From: Salibacteraceae bacterium
Lineage (GTDB): Bacteria; Bacteroidota; Bacteroidia; Flavobacteriales_G; Salibacteraceae
Assembly (NCBI GenBank): GCA_023262195.1
Contig: JALRDM010000374.1
Coordinates: 1-11,665, forward strand
DNA length: 11,665 bases
Direction of reading: 5' to 3'
Each line of letters starts with the position of its first letter. Position 1 is the stretch's first letter. Of the stretch, positions 1 to 6,802 are shown piece after piece. Made by a program: the position numbers and the translations under genes. The notes under the pieces are model-generated. The model had not been told where the DNA came from. It saw only the letters and a list, made by a program, of their open reading frames with translations, and did no database searches.

Positions 1-518
1 TCGGAGTTATTGTGCGCAGCCTCAAGGGTTGCCGCATCAATATTCGGATAACTGGTTTCTTGATTAATGATGCCAAGACTATCGTCACCATCGGCATAAT
101 CAATATAGGAAGGAATAATAGGCCAGCCATCAACTCTAGAAAGTAACTCCTCATCCGCACCACCTATGGCGTATGGAAATACCACTGAAGTGCCGTATAG
201 CTCGCTCGCAATAAGCCACGCATCTTTACAGAATTGGTAGTTCTGCTCTGTTGGGAACTCCAAGAAATTCTCAACCTCACCTTGCAAAACCAATGTTTGA
301 TCATAAACATCAGAATAAGTGGCAAAGGCAATATTCGCGAATTGGGTTTTGAATTCAGAATACAATCGATCCCGCTCGGATGAATAATCGCATGTACCGT
401 CATCAACTTGAGCGCCTGAATCAAAATTGTCTGCGCGTGAATCAGTGCATCCCTGCCTGTTGCATGAAATTGCAACAATGATTATGGCAAGCGTTATTGC
501 ATATTGTGAGAATCTCAT
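1..518 (-). CDS. Imelysin-family (peptidase M75-like) lipoprotein, 3' part outside window
   Basis: Only the first 172 residues are present; the gene continues past the left edge. ATG at 518-516 opens a lipoprotein-like signal: a hydrophobic run (residues 7-17) ending in AISC, with Cys19 the likely lipidated residue. Residues 23-45 form a small module GCTD...DDGTCDY with two cysteines (24 and 43), a motif seen in many secreted Bacteroidota proteins. From about residue 50 the sequence matches the N-terminal helical half of imelysins: W101 followed by ELYG, FPYAIGG (114-120), a VDGWP segment (129-133) and YIDY (138-141). The diagnostic GxHxxE metal-site motif would lie just beyond the window, so it cannot be checked. 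Imelysins are periplasmic or surface proteins associated with iron or other metal uptake; proteolytic activity is not general in the family. The nearby TonB receptor and MbnP gene fit a metal theme (inference). Another open frame on the same strand (164-478) is a shadow of this gene. Confidence 0.85.
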   Translation of the reverse strand, partial: MRFSQYAITLAIIIVAISCNRQGCTDSRADNFDSGAQVDDGTCDYSSERDRLYSEFKTQFANIAFATYSDVYDQTLVLQGEVENFLEFPTEQNYQFCKDAWLIASELYGTSVVFPYAIGGADEELLSRVDGWPIIPSYIDYADGDDSLGIINQETSYPNIDAATLEAAHNNS

Positions 519-581
519 TGAGCGGTGAAGATATGGGATAGAATAGTTTTCTTGGCTCAGACGATCTAGAACTCATACTGG

Positions 582-596
582 ATAAAAATATTTTAT
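582..596. repeat. AT-rich palindrome between divergent imelysin and VOC genes
   Basis: Seen directly: ATAAAA and TTTTAT arms (6 bp, perfect) around a 3-base centre, inside the 97-bp gap (519-615) between the divergent imelysin and VOC genes. It could be an operator or simply AT-rich promoter DNA. It does not match a Fur box, and I found no convincing Bacteroidota -33/-7 pair (TTG / TAnnTTTG) on either strand. The rest of the gap shows nothing else I can support. Confidence 0.3.
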
Positions 597-615
597 AAAC
601 TCATAAACTTGCGTC

Positions 616-1032
616 ATGAGTCTACAACCTTTTCATCTCGCTATTCCAGTCAATAATATCAAAATGTGCCGTTCATTCTATGGTATCACCTTAGGTTGTG
701 CAGAGGGTCGGTCTTCAGACCACTGGGTCGATTTTGACTTCTTTGGTCACCAATTGGTGATCCACTTTTCAGATTCAGTGAATAGCGCTGTGAGTAATCC
801 TGTGGATGGTCGCGATGTGCCTGTTCCGCATTTCGGTGTTGTTCTGGAGTGGGAGCAATGGCAGGCTTTTGCAGACCGATTGAAAAAGCAGAATATCGAA
901 TTTATTATCGAACCCTATATTCGGTATGAGGGTCAACCCGGTGAACAAGCCACCATGTTCTTTTTAGATCCCAGCGGGAATGCGCTTGAATTCAAAGCTT
1001 TTAAGGATATTAAAGGTCTCTTTGCCAAATAG
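616..1032 (+). CDS. VOC-superfamily protein (predicted extradiol dioxygenase/glyoxalase fold)
   Basis: A 138-residue protein of the vicinal-oxygen-chelate fold, the usual size for a single polypeptide made of two beta-alpha-beta-beta-beta modules. Visible hallmarks are FHLAIPVNN at residues 6-14 with His7 as the likely first metal ligand, PHFGVVLEW around His72 as the second, and the C-terminal [12 protein letters not shown] (116-127) with Glu125 as the likely third. This set suggests a metal-binding enzyme. The sequence resembles the group annotated as predicted dioxygenases of the extradiol dioxygenase family, but substrate and reaction cannot be read from the sequence. It has no signal peptide, so it should be cytoplasmic. 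It begins at ATG 616, is divergent from the imelysin gene and convergent with the receptor gene, so it is probably a single-gene unit. A second, different VOC protein lies at 7914-8342. Confidence 0.87.
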   Translation: MSLQPFHLAIPVNNIKMCRSFYGITLGCAEGRSSDHWVDFDFFGHQLVIHFSDSVNSAVSNPVDGRDVPVPHFGVVLEWEQWQAFADRLKKQNIEFIIEPYIRYEGQPGEQATMFFLDPSGNALEFKAFKDIKGLFAK

Positions 1033-1048
1033 GCGACTTGTTGGCAAA
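1021..1048. terminator. Inverted repeat at the VOC/receptor convergent junction, possible terminator
   Basis: TTTGCCAA (1021-1028) and TTGGCAAA (1041-1048) form a perfect 8-bp stem with a 12-base loop that contains the VOC stop codon (1030-1032). It lies in the 42-bp gap between two convergent genes, a natural place for a bidirectional terminator. No U-run follows the stem on either strand, so an intrinsic terminator is uncertain. A second short stem, GACGCA (1066-1071) with TGCGTC (1080-1085), overlaps the last codons of the receptor gene. Confidence 0.35.
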
Positions 1049-1074
1049 GGTCTCAGCCCTGTATTGACGCATGA

Positions 1075-3447
1075 TTATCTGCGTCTGCCAACGTTATACT
1101 CCATGGCCTCACCTTTACCAAAACCATAGCTAAAGCCTGCAGTTATAAAACGCCCCCTCAAGCTGCGGTCATAGGCATAGAATGTGGCTTGCTCAGCAAA
1201 TGATTCTCGAATTCTACTAGCAAACACATCTCGAACACTCGCGCTGATAATTGCCTTTCCCTTGAACAGCTTTTTTCGAAATCCAAGGTCTGCCGAAGGT
1301 TGCGGTGATACACGACCTTGCACTGTCTCAAAGCCAGATTCATACCTTCCTGTGATTTCCGTATCGAAGCCTTTTTTCAATTTTAATCTCAGGGTCCATT
1401 TGGTGGACCATTGCTGCGCTGTAAAATCAATATCTCGACCCTCCAGATTTGCTACTCGATTAAACTGACTGGCGTTGACATCAACATTCAATACAGACCA
1501 TTTGTTTATATCCCACTTGGCATTGTATTCTAAGCCATAAGAATGTTTGATCCCGAGATTTACGGGAAGGGTGGTGGTGACTCCATTGCTGAATGTTGAA
1601 ATACGTTCAATCACATCGGTGGTGTATAAATAAAACAAACCAACATTCATCGACAATTTATCGCGAGCATGTATGGCCTGAAGCTCATATGAGTCAGAAA
1701 ACTCCGGCAATAAATTAGGGTTTCCAGCCCGTATATTGAAATCATTCCGAATGTTGAAGAAAGGATTTAAGTCCCACAACCTCGGTCGGTAAATCCGTCT
1801 TGAATAACCGGCTTGCATAGAAGTTCTTGGGGTAAGCTTGTAGGATATGTGCGCGCTTGGAAATAAGTTGGTGAAATTCATATTGTTCCTTTCACCAGTA
1901 TTGACTAGCAAGGTTCGCAGATCGGTATTCTCTACCCTCAAACCAAGCTTGATTCCAAACGTATCGCCCTCATAGGCGCCAGTGATATATGTGCCGAGTA
2001 CATTTTGGTTGTAGTCAAATACATTGGTCAAATTTGGGTCTGCGATTGGCTCACCATTCTGCACATTGGCCACTTCGAAATCATTACTTACACCTTGCAG
2101 CACATATTGCGCTCCAGTTTCAACCATAAATTTTTCGCCTATGGGTTTGGTGTAATCGGCATTGAAGGTGTATTTGGCTTCTTGAAAATTGGTTCGCGTA
2201 ATCTGTTCGCTTTCGGGATACGTGCCCGACTCACTCACATTGATAAAGTCGGATGATTGGTCTTTACCGAAGAAGTTGCCAAGTGCACTAAATAGTAATG
2301 CGTGATCTTCATCGTCTTTAAACTCTGACTTATACTGCAATTCAAACTGAAACTTTGGATTAACTGCTTCGGTAACCTCACTTCGATTCCAATCTGAGAT
2401 TACTTCTCCAAGAGAATCGGTGCGTTCAAAGTCGTAGTTGGATGGTTGATCTTCTAGTTCCAAGGCTGCACTACCCGAAAGCGTTAGAATGTTTCGCTTG
2501 TTGATGTAGTAATCGGTACCTAAAACCAGGTTATAAAACTGCTCATTTCTATACTCCACCCCCTCGCTTCGCACCTCTGAACCTGTCAGATTATTTCGAT
2601 TGATGCTTTCTCTGTATCGTGGTAAAGAACGGTAACCTGCACCCAGTTGCGAGAACAAGTTGAACTTTTCCGTTCGTCTGTTCAAGCTCAGCCCAATGCT
2701 ATGATTGTGTGGCCAGCCCGTATTCAGGGAGACCGAACCATTCACGCCCTTTTTTTCCTCTTTCTTTAATACGATGTTTAAAATACCAGCGGTGCCTTCC
2801 GCTTCATATTTGGCAGATGGATTGGTGATCACTTCGATGCGTTCGATCATATCGGCCGTGATGGTTCCTAAAGCATTTCCCTCTTGACTCGCCAATACTG
2901 ATGGTTTGCCATTGATCAGTATTTGTACACCAGAATTTCCTCTGAGGCTAACCTGCCCTTCAATATTCACGTTTACAGACGGTACATTGTTAAGCACTTC
3001 CATGGCGCTTGCTCCGGTATTGCTCAAGTCTTTACCTACATTGAATACCCTTTTATCCAACTTAAACTCTGTGCTGGATCGCTCCGCTTGTATGACCACT
3101 CCATCCAACTCTAGGCTGGCAGAGTTCATGGTAATATCACCCAACGCTAAGTTTCGGTTACCGTCAAAACTTAAGTTAACTCTTTTCGACTCGTATCCCA
3201 TGAAGCTTATTTCCAAATAAGCTTCCATCGGTATGGACTGCATTTCGAAAGCCCCATCAAAATCAGTAGTCGTTCCTTTTATTAAAGAATCGGTCTGACC
3301 TTGCTTTAACGCAATACTGGCATACGGAATTAGCTCCTGAGATGTGGCGTCCATTATAGAGCCACTAATCAAAACAGCGTCTTGAGCGAGTGACAAGGAG
3401 ATTGATCCAATAAAAATGGAAAGAAGAAGAATGGTTGATCTAGACAA
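1075..3447 (-). CDS. TonB-dependent outer membrane receptor, OMP_b-brl_3 type
   Basis: A 790-residue outer-membrane receptor. Residues 1-22 are a Sec signal peptide (hydrophobic run, cleavage near LAQ). Residues 26-110 look like the carboxypeptidase-regulatory-like beta-sandwich common at the N-terminus of Bacteroidota receptors (PYASI, TDFDGAF, SFMGYES). Residues 115-230 are the plug, with VLNNVPSVNV, SLRGNSGVQILING and the IERIEVITNPSAKYEAEGT stretch (201-219). The remainder is a beta-barrel of many amphipathic strands. No SusD-like partner is adjacent and the length is below that of SusC proteins, so a glycan porin is unlikely. The start is TTG at 3447: the in-frame stop lies about 75 bases upstream with no ATG or GTG between, and the next Met (residue 32) would remove the signal peptide. 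The gene is divergent from the MbnP/di-heme unit, suggesting co-regulation and a metal or metallophore substrate (inference). Confidence 0.93.
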   Translation of the reverse strand: MSRSTILLLSIFIGSISLSLAQDAVLISGSIMDATSQELIPYASIALKQGQTDSLIKGTTTDFDGAFEMQSIPMEAYLEISFMGYESKRVNLSFDGNRNLALGDITMNSASLELDGVVIQAERSSTEFKLDKRVFNVGKDLSNTGASAMEVLNNVPSVNVNIEGQVSLRGNSGVQILINGKPSVLASQEGNALGTITADMIERIEVITNPSAKYEAEGTAGILNIVLKKEEKKGVNGSVSLNTGWPHNHSIGLSLNRRTEKFNLFSQLGAGYRSLPRYRESINRNNLTGSEVRSEGVEYRNEQFYNLVLGTDYYINKRNILTLSGSAALELEDQPSNYDFERTDSLGEVISDWNRSEVTEAVNPKFQFELQYKSEFKDDEDHALLFSALGNFFGKDQSSDFINVSESGTYPESEQITRTNFQEAKYTFNADYTKPIGEKFMVETGAQYVLQGVSNDFEVANVQNGEPIADPNLTNVFDYNQNVLGTYITGAYEGDTFGIKLGLRVENTDLRTLLVNTGERNNMNFTNLFPSAHISYKLTPRTSMQAGYSRRIYRPRLWDLNPFFNIRNDFNIRAGNPNLLPEFSDSYELQAIHARDKLSMNVGLFYLYTTDVIERISTFSNGVTTTLPVNLGIKHSYGLEYNAKWDINKWSVLNVDVNASQFNRVANLEGRDIDFTAQQWSTKWTLRLKLKKGFDTEITGRYESGFETVQGRVSPQPSADLGFRKKLFKGKAIISASVRDVFASRIRESFAEQATFYAYDRSLRGRFITAGFSYGFGKGEAMEYNVGRRR

Positions 3448-3652
3448 TAGTCGTATTGGAGTTCTAAAATTCTGAATTGAATGAACAATCGCGGACCAAT
3501 TTTGATTAATATTTAAACAAAGATTTTAATTGTGATTATACACACCGCACTCCTTTAAGAACTTTTGCATTAATACTGGGCTATCTGAGGTTAACATCCT
3601 TTATCCCATATGTATTATTTTGAGTACCTTTATGTTATATCTGTAAGGATTA
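3448..3652. promoter_or_regulatory. Divergent intergenic region between receptor and MbnP operon
   Basis: At 205 bp this is the longest non-coding stretch in the window, and it must hold the promoters of both the receptor (leftward) and the MbnP/di-heme unit (rightward). It is AT-rich. On the plus side there is a -7-like box at 3625-3632 and an AAGGA at 3645-3649 just before the MbnP start. On the minus side, AATCTTTG (read on the minus strand, about 70 bases before the TTG start) matches TAnnTTTG at 7 of 8 positions but lacks a TTG at the right distance. I saw no clear operator palindrome. Confidence 0.55.
3625..3632 (+). promoter_or_regulatory. Possible -7 promoter box upstream of the MbnP gene
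   Basis: TACCTTTA matches the Bacteroidota primary-sigma -7 consensus TAnnTTTG except for its last base and lies 20 bases before the MbnP start codon. The expected -33 TTG is absent; only a weak TTA occurs near 3600. The identification is tentative. Confidence 0.3.
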
Positions 3653-4678
3653 ATGAATATGAATATGAAAAATAATTACCTCCTAATTTTCCTTTCACTA
3701 TTTCTAGCCTCGATCTCATTTGGTCAATCCTTAGAGCTAGAGATTATTCATAAACTGAATCGTGAAGACTTTGCTTACGACATGAGAGGTATCACGAATC
3801 TTAACCAGCAATTTGAAGTCAAGCGCCTTGAATACTATTTATCAGAAATTACAGTGGTGCATGATGGTGGACAAGAATCGAGTATCGATAGTTTATGGGT
3901 ACTTGTGAATGCGGATAATCCAACCTCCACCATTGACTTATCCGAAATTAATGCCGATTCGATCGAAGGTGTGAAAATGCACGTGGGTGTGAGTCCAGAT
4001 GTCAACAATGAAGACCCATCGCTTTGGCCAAGTGCGCATCCTTTGGCTCATAAAAATCCATCCATGCATTGGGGTTGGCTTGCAGGTTATCGTTTCGTTG
4101 CCATGGAAGGTACGGCTAGTCTTGCTCCCGATTATCAAGTTCATGCACTTGGAAACGACAATTACTTTCAAACTTCATTTGAACCCAATGTATCTGTAGA
4201 TGGAATGAATACTACAATGAGCGTATATGCCGATTATTCAAAAGCTCTGTATGATGTTGACCTTAGTGGTGGTGTAATTACTCACGGTGAGGAAGGTGAG
4301 GCAATTGTAGTACTGGAAAACTTTAGAGACCGCGTTTTCACACCAATTGAGCCAACAGACTCCGTACCATCGAGTGGAGGCAATGGTGGTCCTTCAGATA
4401 CCACAAATAGTATTCAAAACATATCTAGTTTAAGCGGTCTATCATTATTTCCAAATCCGTCAAATACAGGACAAGTAACGCTTCGGTCGGTTTCAAACAA
4501 TACCAAACTGTCAGTTGATGTATTTGACCTCACAGGCAAGTCCGCTGGGGTGAATTATACTAGGGTAAATTCAAATGAAATGAACCTGTCATTCGATACT
4601 CCCGGAGTGTATCTTATTCGAATGACGGACAATTCTAGTGGCCAACAAAAAACACAACGCATCTTAATCCTTGAATAG
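3653..4678 (+). CDS. MbnP-family copper-binding protein with type IX secretion sorting domain
   Basis: A 341-residue secreted protein in three parts. Residues 1-24 are a signal peptide (hydrophobic run, cleavage near SFG). Residues 27-232 match the MbnP family: strand-rich, with RLEYYLSEI (58-66), a His/Trp-rich stretch ending in MHWGWLAGYRF (138-148) and VHALG (163-167). MbnP proteins bind copper after a di-heme MauG-like partner oxidises a Trp to kynurenine; W140 and W142 with H129, H133, H139 and H164 are the candidate residues here (inference). A Ser/Gly/Pro-rich linker (about 233-255) leads to a C-terminal sorting domain (about 258-341) with LFPNPS, VDVFDLTGK, GVYLIRM and a basic QRILILE ending, typical of type IX secretion cargo, so the protein is probably cell-surface. 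Starts at 3653, 3659 and 3665 are all possible; AAGGA at 3645-3649 is best spaced for 3659. The next gene starts 8 bases before the end of this one. Confidence 0.87.
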   Translation: MNMNMKNNYLLIFLSLFLASISFGQSLELEIIHKLNREDFAYDMRGITNLNQQFEVKRLEYYLSEITVVHDGGQESSIDSLWVLVNADNPTSTIDLSEINADSIEGVKMHVGVSPDVNNEDPSLWPSAHPLAHKNPSMHWGWLAGYRFVAMEGTASLAPDYQVHALGNDNYFQTSFEPNVSVDGMNTTMSVYADYSKALYDVDLSGGVITHGEEGEAIVVLENFRDRVFTPIEPTDSVPSSGGNGGPSDTTNSIQNISSLSGLSLFPNPSNTGQVTLRSVSNNTKLSVDVFDLTGKSAGVNYTRVNSNEMNLSFDTPGVYLIRMTDNSSGQQKTQRILILE

Positions 4679-5696
4679 AGTTTCGGTATTCATAGCAAGC
4701 TTGATTTTTTTTTCGTCTTGTGCGAAACACGACTTACCTATTCCAAACTCTACCCATCCAGAATTAACTCAAATTCCTGAGGGTTTCCCTGAGATAGACT
4801 ACCCAAAAGGAAATGAATTCACCAAGGAGCGATGGACGCTTGGAAAAAGACTGTTTTACGACTCTATCTTAAGCATTGATAAATCAACCAGCTGCGCCTC
4901 ATGCCATGACCCTAAATTGGCATTTTCAGATGACAAAGCCGTGAGTTTTGGTGCAAGCAACCAATCTGGGACTAGAAACTCACCTACACTGGCAAATGTG
5001 GCATATCATCCATATTACACTCGCGAAGGTGGCGTCCCTACCCTGGAAATGCAGGTGTTAGTACCCATACAAGAGCACAATGAATTTAACACCAACATTG
5101 TGACGCTCGCTGAGATTCTAAATGCAGATGCAGATTATGTGAAGATGAGTCAAGACGCCTATGGGCGCAACCCTGACCCATATGTAATTACGCGAGCCCT
5201 TGCCAATTTTGAGCGGACACTAATAAGTGGAAACAGTGCTTATGATCAGTTTGTATATCAAGGAGACATCAGCGCATTAGATCCCAATCAAAAAAGTGGA
5301 ATGGAACTTTTTAATGGCAAGGCTATGTGTTCTTCCTGCCACTCGGGTTTCAACTTCACTAACTATGCATTCGAAAACAATGGGTTGTATGTATCATACG
5401 AAGACCCTGGGCGCTACCGATTTACACTCGACTCGGCAGACTTAGCAAAATTCAAAGTTCCCACGCTACGCAACATTGCACTCACCGCCCCATATATGCA
5501 TGATGGTTCAATACAAACCTTGGAAGATGTTGTGGAACATTACAGTGAAGGTTTATCGGAGCATCCGAACCGGAGTAATATGCTCAAACCTCTAATGATA
5601 AACGTACAAGAAAAAGCGGATTTAGTTGCTTTTTTAATAGCACTCACTGATGAACAATTTGTTTCGAATCCTAAGTTTGATGACAATGAAGAATAG
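4671..5696 (+). CDS. Di-heme cytochrome c peroxidase/MauG-family lipoprotein, Trp-less variant
   Basis: A 341-residue two-domain c-type cytochrome. Residues 1-17 form a lipoprotein signal (FFSSC, Cys17). Heme sites are CASCH (75-79) and CSSCH (220-224), and the PYMHDG motif (274-279) follows the second heme, as in bacterial cytochrome c peroxidases and MauG. Family members reduce peroxide or perform long-range oxidation of a partner protein in the periplasm. Between the hemes the usual W-D-G segment reads YYTREGG (115-121), so the position of the inter-heme Trp is Arg118 when aligned with the next gene; this is followed by VPTLEMQVLVPIQEHNEF. The start is TTG at 4671: an in-frame TAA at 4665-4667 rules out anything earlier, and later starts would lose the signal. 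It overlaps the MbnP stop by 8 bp, implying translational coupling and a joint function. I cannot tell peroxidase from MbnP-modifying activity. Confidence 0.92.
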   Translation: MNRVSVFIASLIFFSSCAKHDLPIPNSTHPELTQIPEGFPEIDYPKGNEFTKERWTLGKRLFYDSILSIDKSTSCASCHDPKLAFSDDKAVSFGASNQSGTRNSPTLANVAYHPYYTREGGVPTLEMQVLVPIQEHNEFNTNIVTLAEILNADADYVKMSQDAYGRNPDPYVITRALANFERTLISGNSAYDQFVYQGDISALDPNQKSGMELFNGKAMCSSCHSGFNFTNYAFENNGLYVSYEDPGRYRFTLDSADLAKFKVPTLRNIALTAPYMHDGSIQTLEDVVEHYSEGLSEHPNRSNMLKPLMINVQEKADLVAFLIALTDEQFVSNPKFDDNEE

Positions 5697-6792
5697 GGTC
5701 GTTTATTTAATTATTGTCTTGGTTGGAGCAGTCAACTACTCATGCAAGGAAAATTCAGATCCCATTGTGCCAGACCTTGAAAATCCGGTCTATGACGATA
5801 CTCGGTATGAATTAGATCATGCTGGATTTCCACCCCCAAACTTTAACGACAATGAGCTTTTTACCGTAGAAGGAGTTAAACTTGGAAGGCTTTTATTTTA
5901 TGAAACGAAGCTCTCTAAGGATAATTCCATTTCATGTGCGAGTTGTCACAAGCAGGAATTTGGCTTTAGTGACCCCGACCAATTTTCGTCAGGAGTGGAC
6001 GGCACCTTGGGCGGAAGGCAAGCCATGAGCACTTTCAACACCGCATGGCATCGAAACGAATTCTTCTGGGATGGCCGCGCCCATCTGCTCCGAGACCAAG
6101 CCTTGATGCCCATTGAAGACCCACTTGAAATGAAGGAAAGCCTTGAAAATGTTATCGATAAGCTTGAGCTCGATATCGGCTATAAGCATCAATTTACGAG
6201 GGCATTTGGCGATGATGAAATCACAGAAGAGCGCCTCTCACTTGCACTTGAACAGTTTATGAACTCCATCGTAAGCAACCGATCAAAGTATGATAAGTAC
6301 AAGCGCGGTGAGGCACAACTGAGTGAAAGCGAAACACGTGGGATGGAATTATATTTCACCGAGTTTAACCCTGGGTTCCCTGAAATATCTGGGCCCGACT
6401 GTGTTCATTGCCACGGTGGTAGCAATTTTGACAATACACATTATGTAAACAATGGATTGGACGAAGAAGCCGATCAAGATGATATTGGCAGAGAGAAGGT
6501 GACTGGAGATCCGGATGATCGTGCGAAATTCAAAATTCCTTCGCTCCGAAATATTGAGGTGACCGCACCATACATGCACGATGGACGATTCACCACTTTA
6601 GAAGAAGTGATTGATCACTACGATCATGGCATTAAAAAATCTCCTACGCTTGATCCTGCATTGGAGTACACGACATACACTGGATTAATGCTATCTGAAC
6701 AAGACAAGGCTGACCTCATTGCCTTCCTCAAAACATTGACAGACTATGAGATGATGGCAGATGAACGTTACTCCGATCCTTTTGGGGAATAA
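5686..6792 (+). CDS. Di-heme cytochrome c peroxidase/MauG-family protein with inter-heme Trp
   Basis: From ATG 5686 this is 368 residues with a hydrophobic N-terminus (MKNRVVYLIIVLVGAVNYSC); Cys20 is placed for lipidation although the lipobox is not canonical. In-frame ATGs at 5680 and 5650 exist but give less compact signals and longer overlap with the previous gene. Heme sites are CASCH (84-88) and CVHCH (239-243); PYMHDGR is at 295-301. Unlike its neighbour it has FFWDGRA (126-132), placing W128 where MauG and classical cytochrome c peroxidases have the Trp that carries electrons between hemes. Thus it is the better candidate for an MbnH-like enzyme that converts a Trp of the MbnP protein to kynurenine (inference; it may equally be a peroxidase). 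It starts 11 bp before the upstream stop and closes the three-gene unit. It is a paralogue of the previous gene but clearly diverged. Confidence 0.92.
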   Translation: MKNRVVYLIIVLVGAVNYSCKENSDPIVPDLENPVYDDTRYELDHAGFPPPNFNDNELFTVEGVKLGRLLFYETKLSKDNSISCASCHKQEFGFSDPDQFSSGVDGTLGGRQAMSTFNTAWHRNEFFWDGRAHLLRDQALMPIEDPLEMKESLENVIDKLELDIGYKHQFTRAFGDDEITEERLSLALEQFMNSIVSNRSKYDKYKRGEAQLSESETRGMELYFTEFNPGFPEISGPDCVHCHGGSNFDNTHYVNNGLDEEADQDDIGREKVTGDPDDRAKFKIPSLRNIEVTAPYMHDGRFTTLEEVIDHYDHGIKKSPTLDPALEYTTYTGLMLSEQDKADLIAFLKTLTDYEMMADERYSDPFGE

Positions 6793-6802
6793 AAAGCCCC
6801 CA

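Noticed and set aside
164..478. A 104-codon open frame on the minus strand
   Set aside because: It has no recognisable protein features and lies in another frame of the imelysin gene, whose lipoprotein signal and family motifs fit the sequence much better.
582..596. Fur or other metal-regulator box at the AT-rich palindrome
   Set aside because: It lacks the Fur core pattern and symmetry; kept only as an unassigned palindrome.
2906..3220. Open frames antisense to the receptor gene
   Set aside because: They mirror a well-supported receptor coding sequence and show no protein family features.
1075..3447. SusC-type glycan transporter
   Set aside because: Shorter than SusC, barrel of the OMP_b-brl_3 type, and no SusD-like lipoprotein gene adjacent.
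3448..3652. Search for a methanobactin-like precursor peptide next to the MbnP gene
   Set aside because: No short Cys-containing open frame with a start was evident; the region reads as promoter DNA.
6783..6802. TGGGG/CCCCA stem between the convergent di-heme and glycosyltransferase genes
   Set aside because: Only 5 bp with a 10-base loop and no U-run; too weak to call a terminator.
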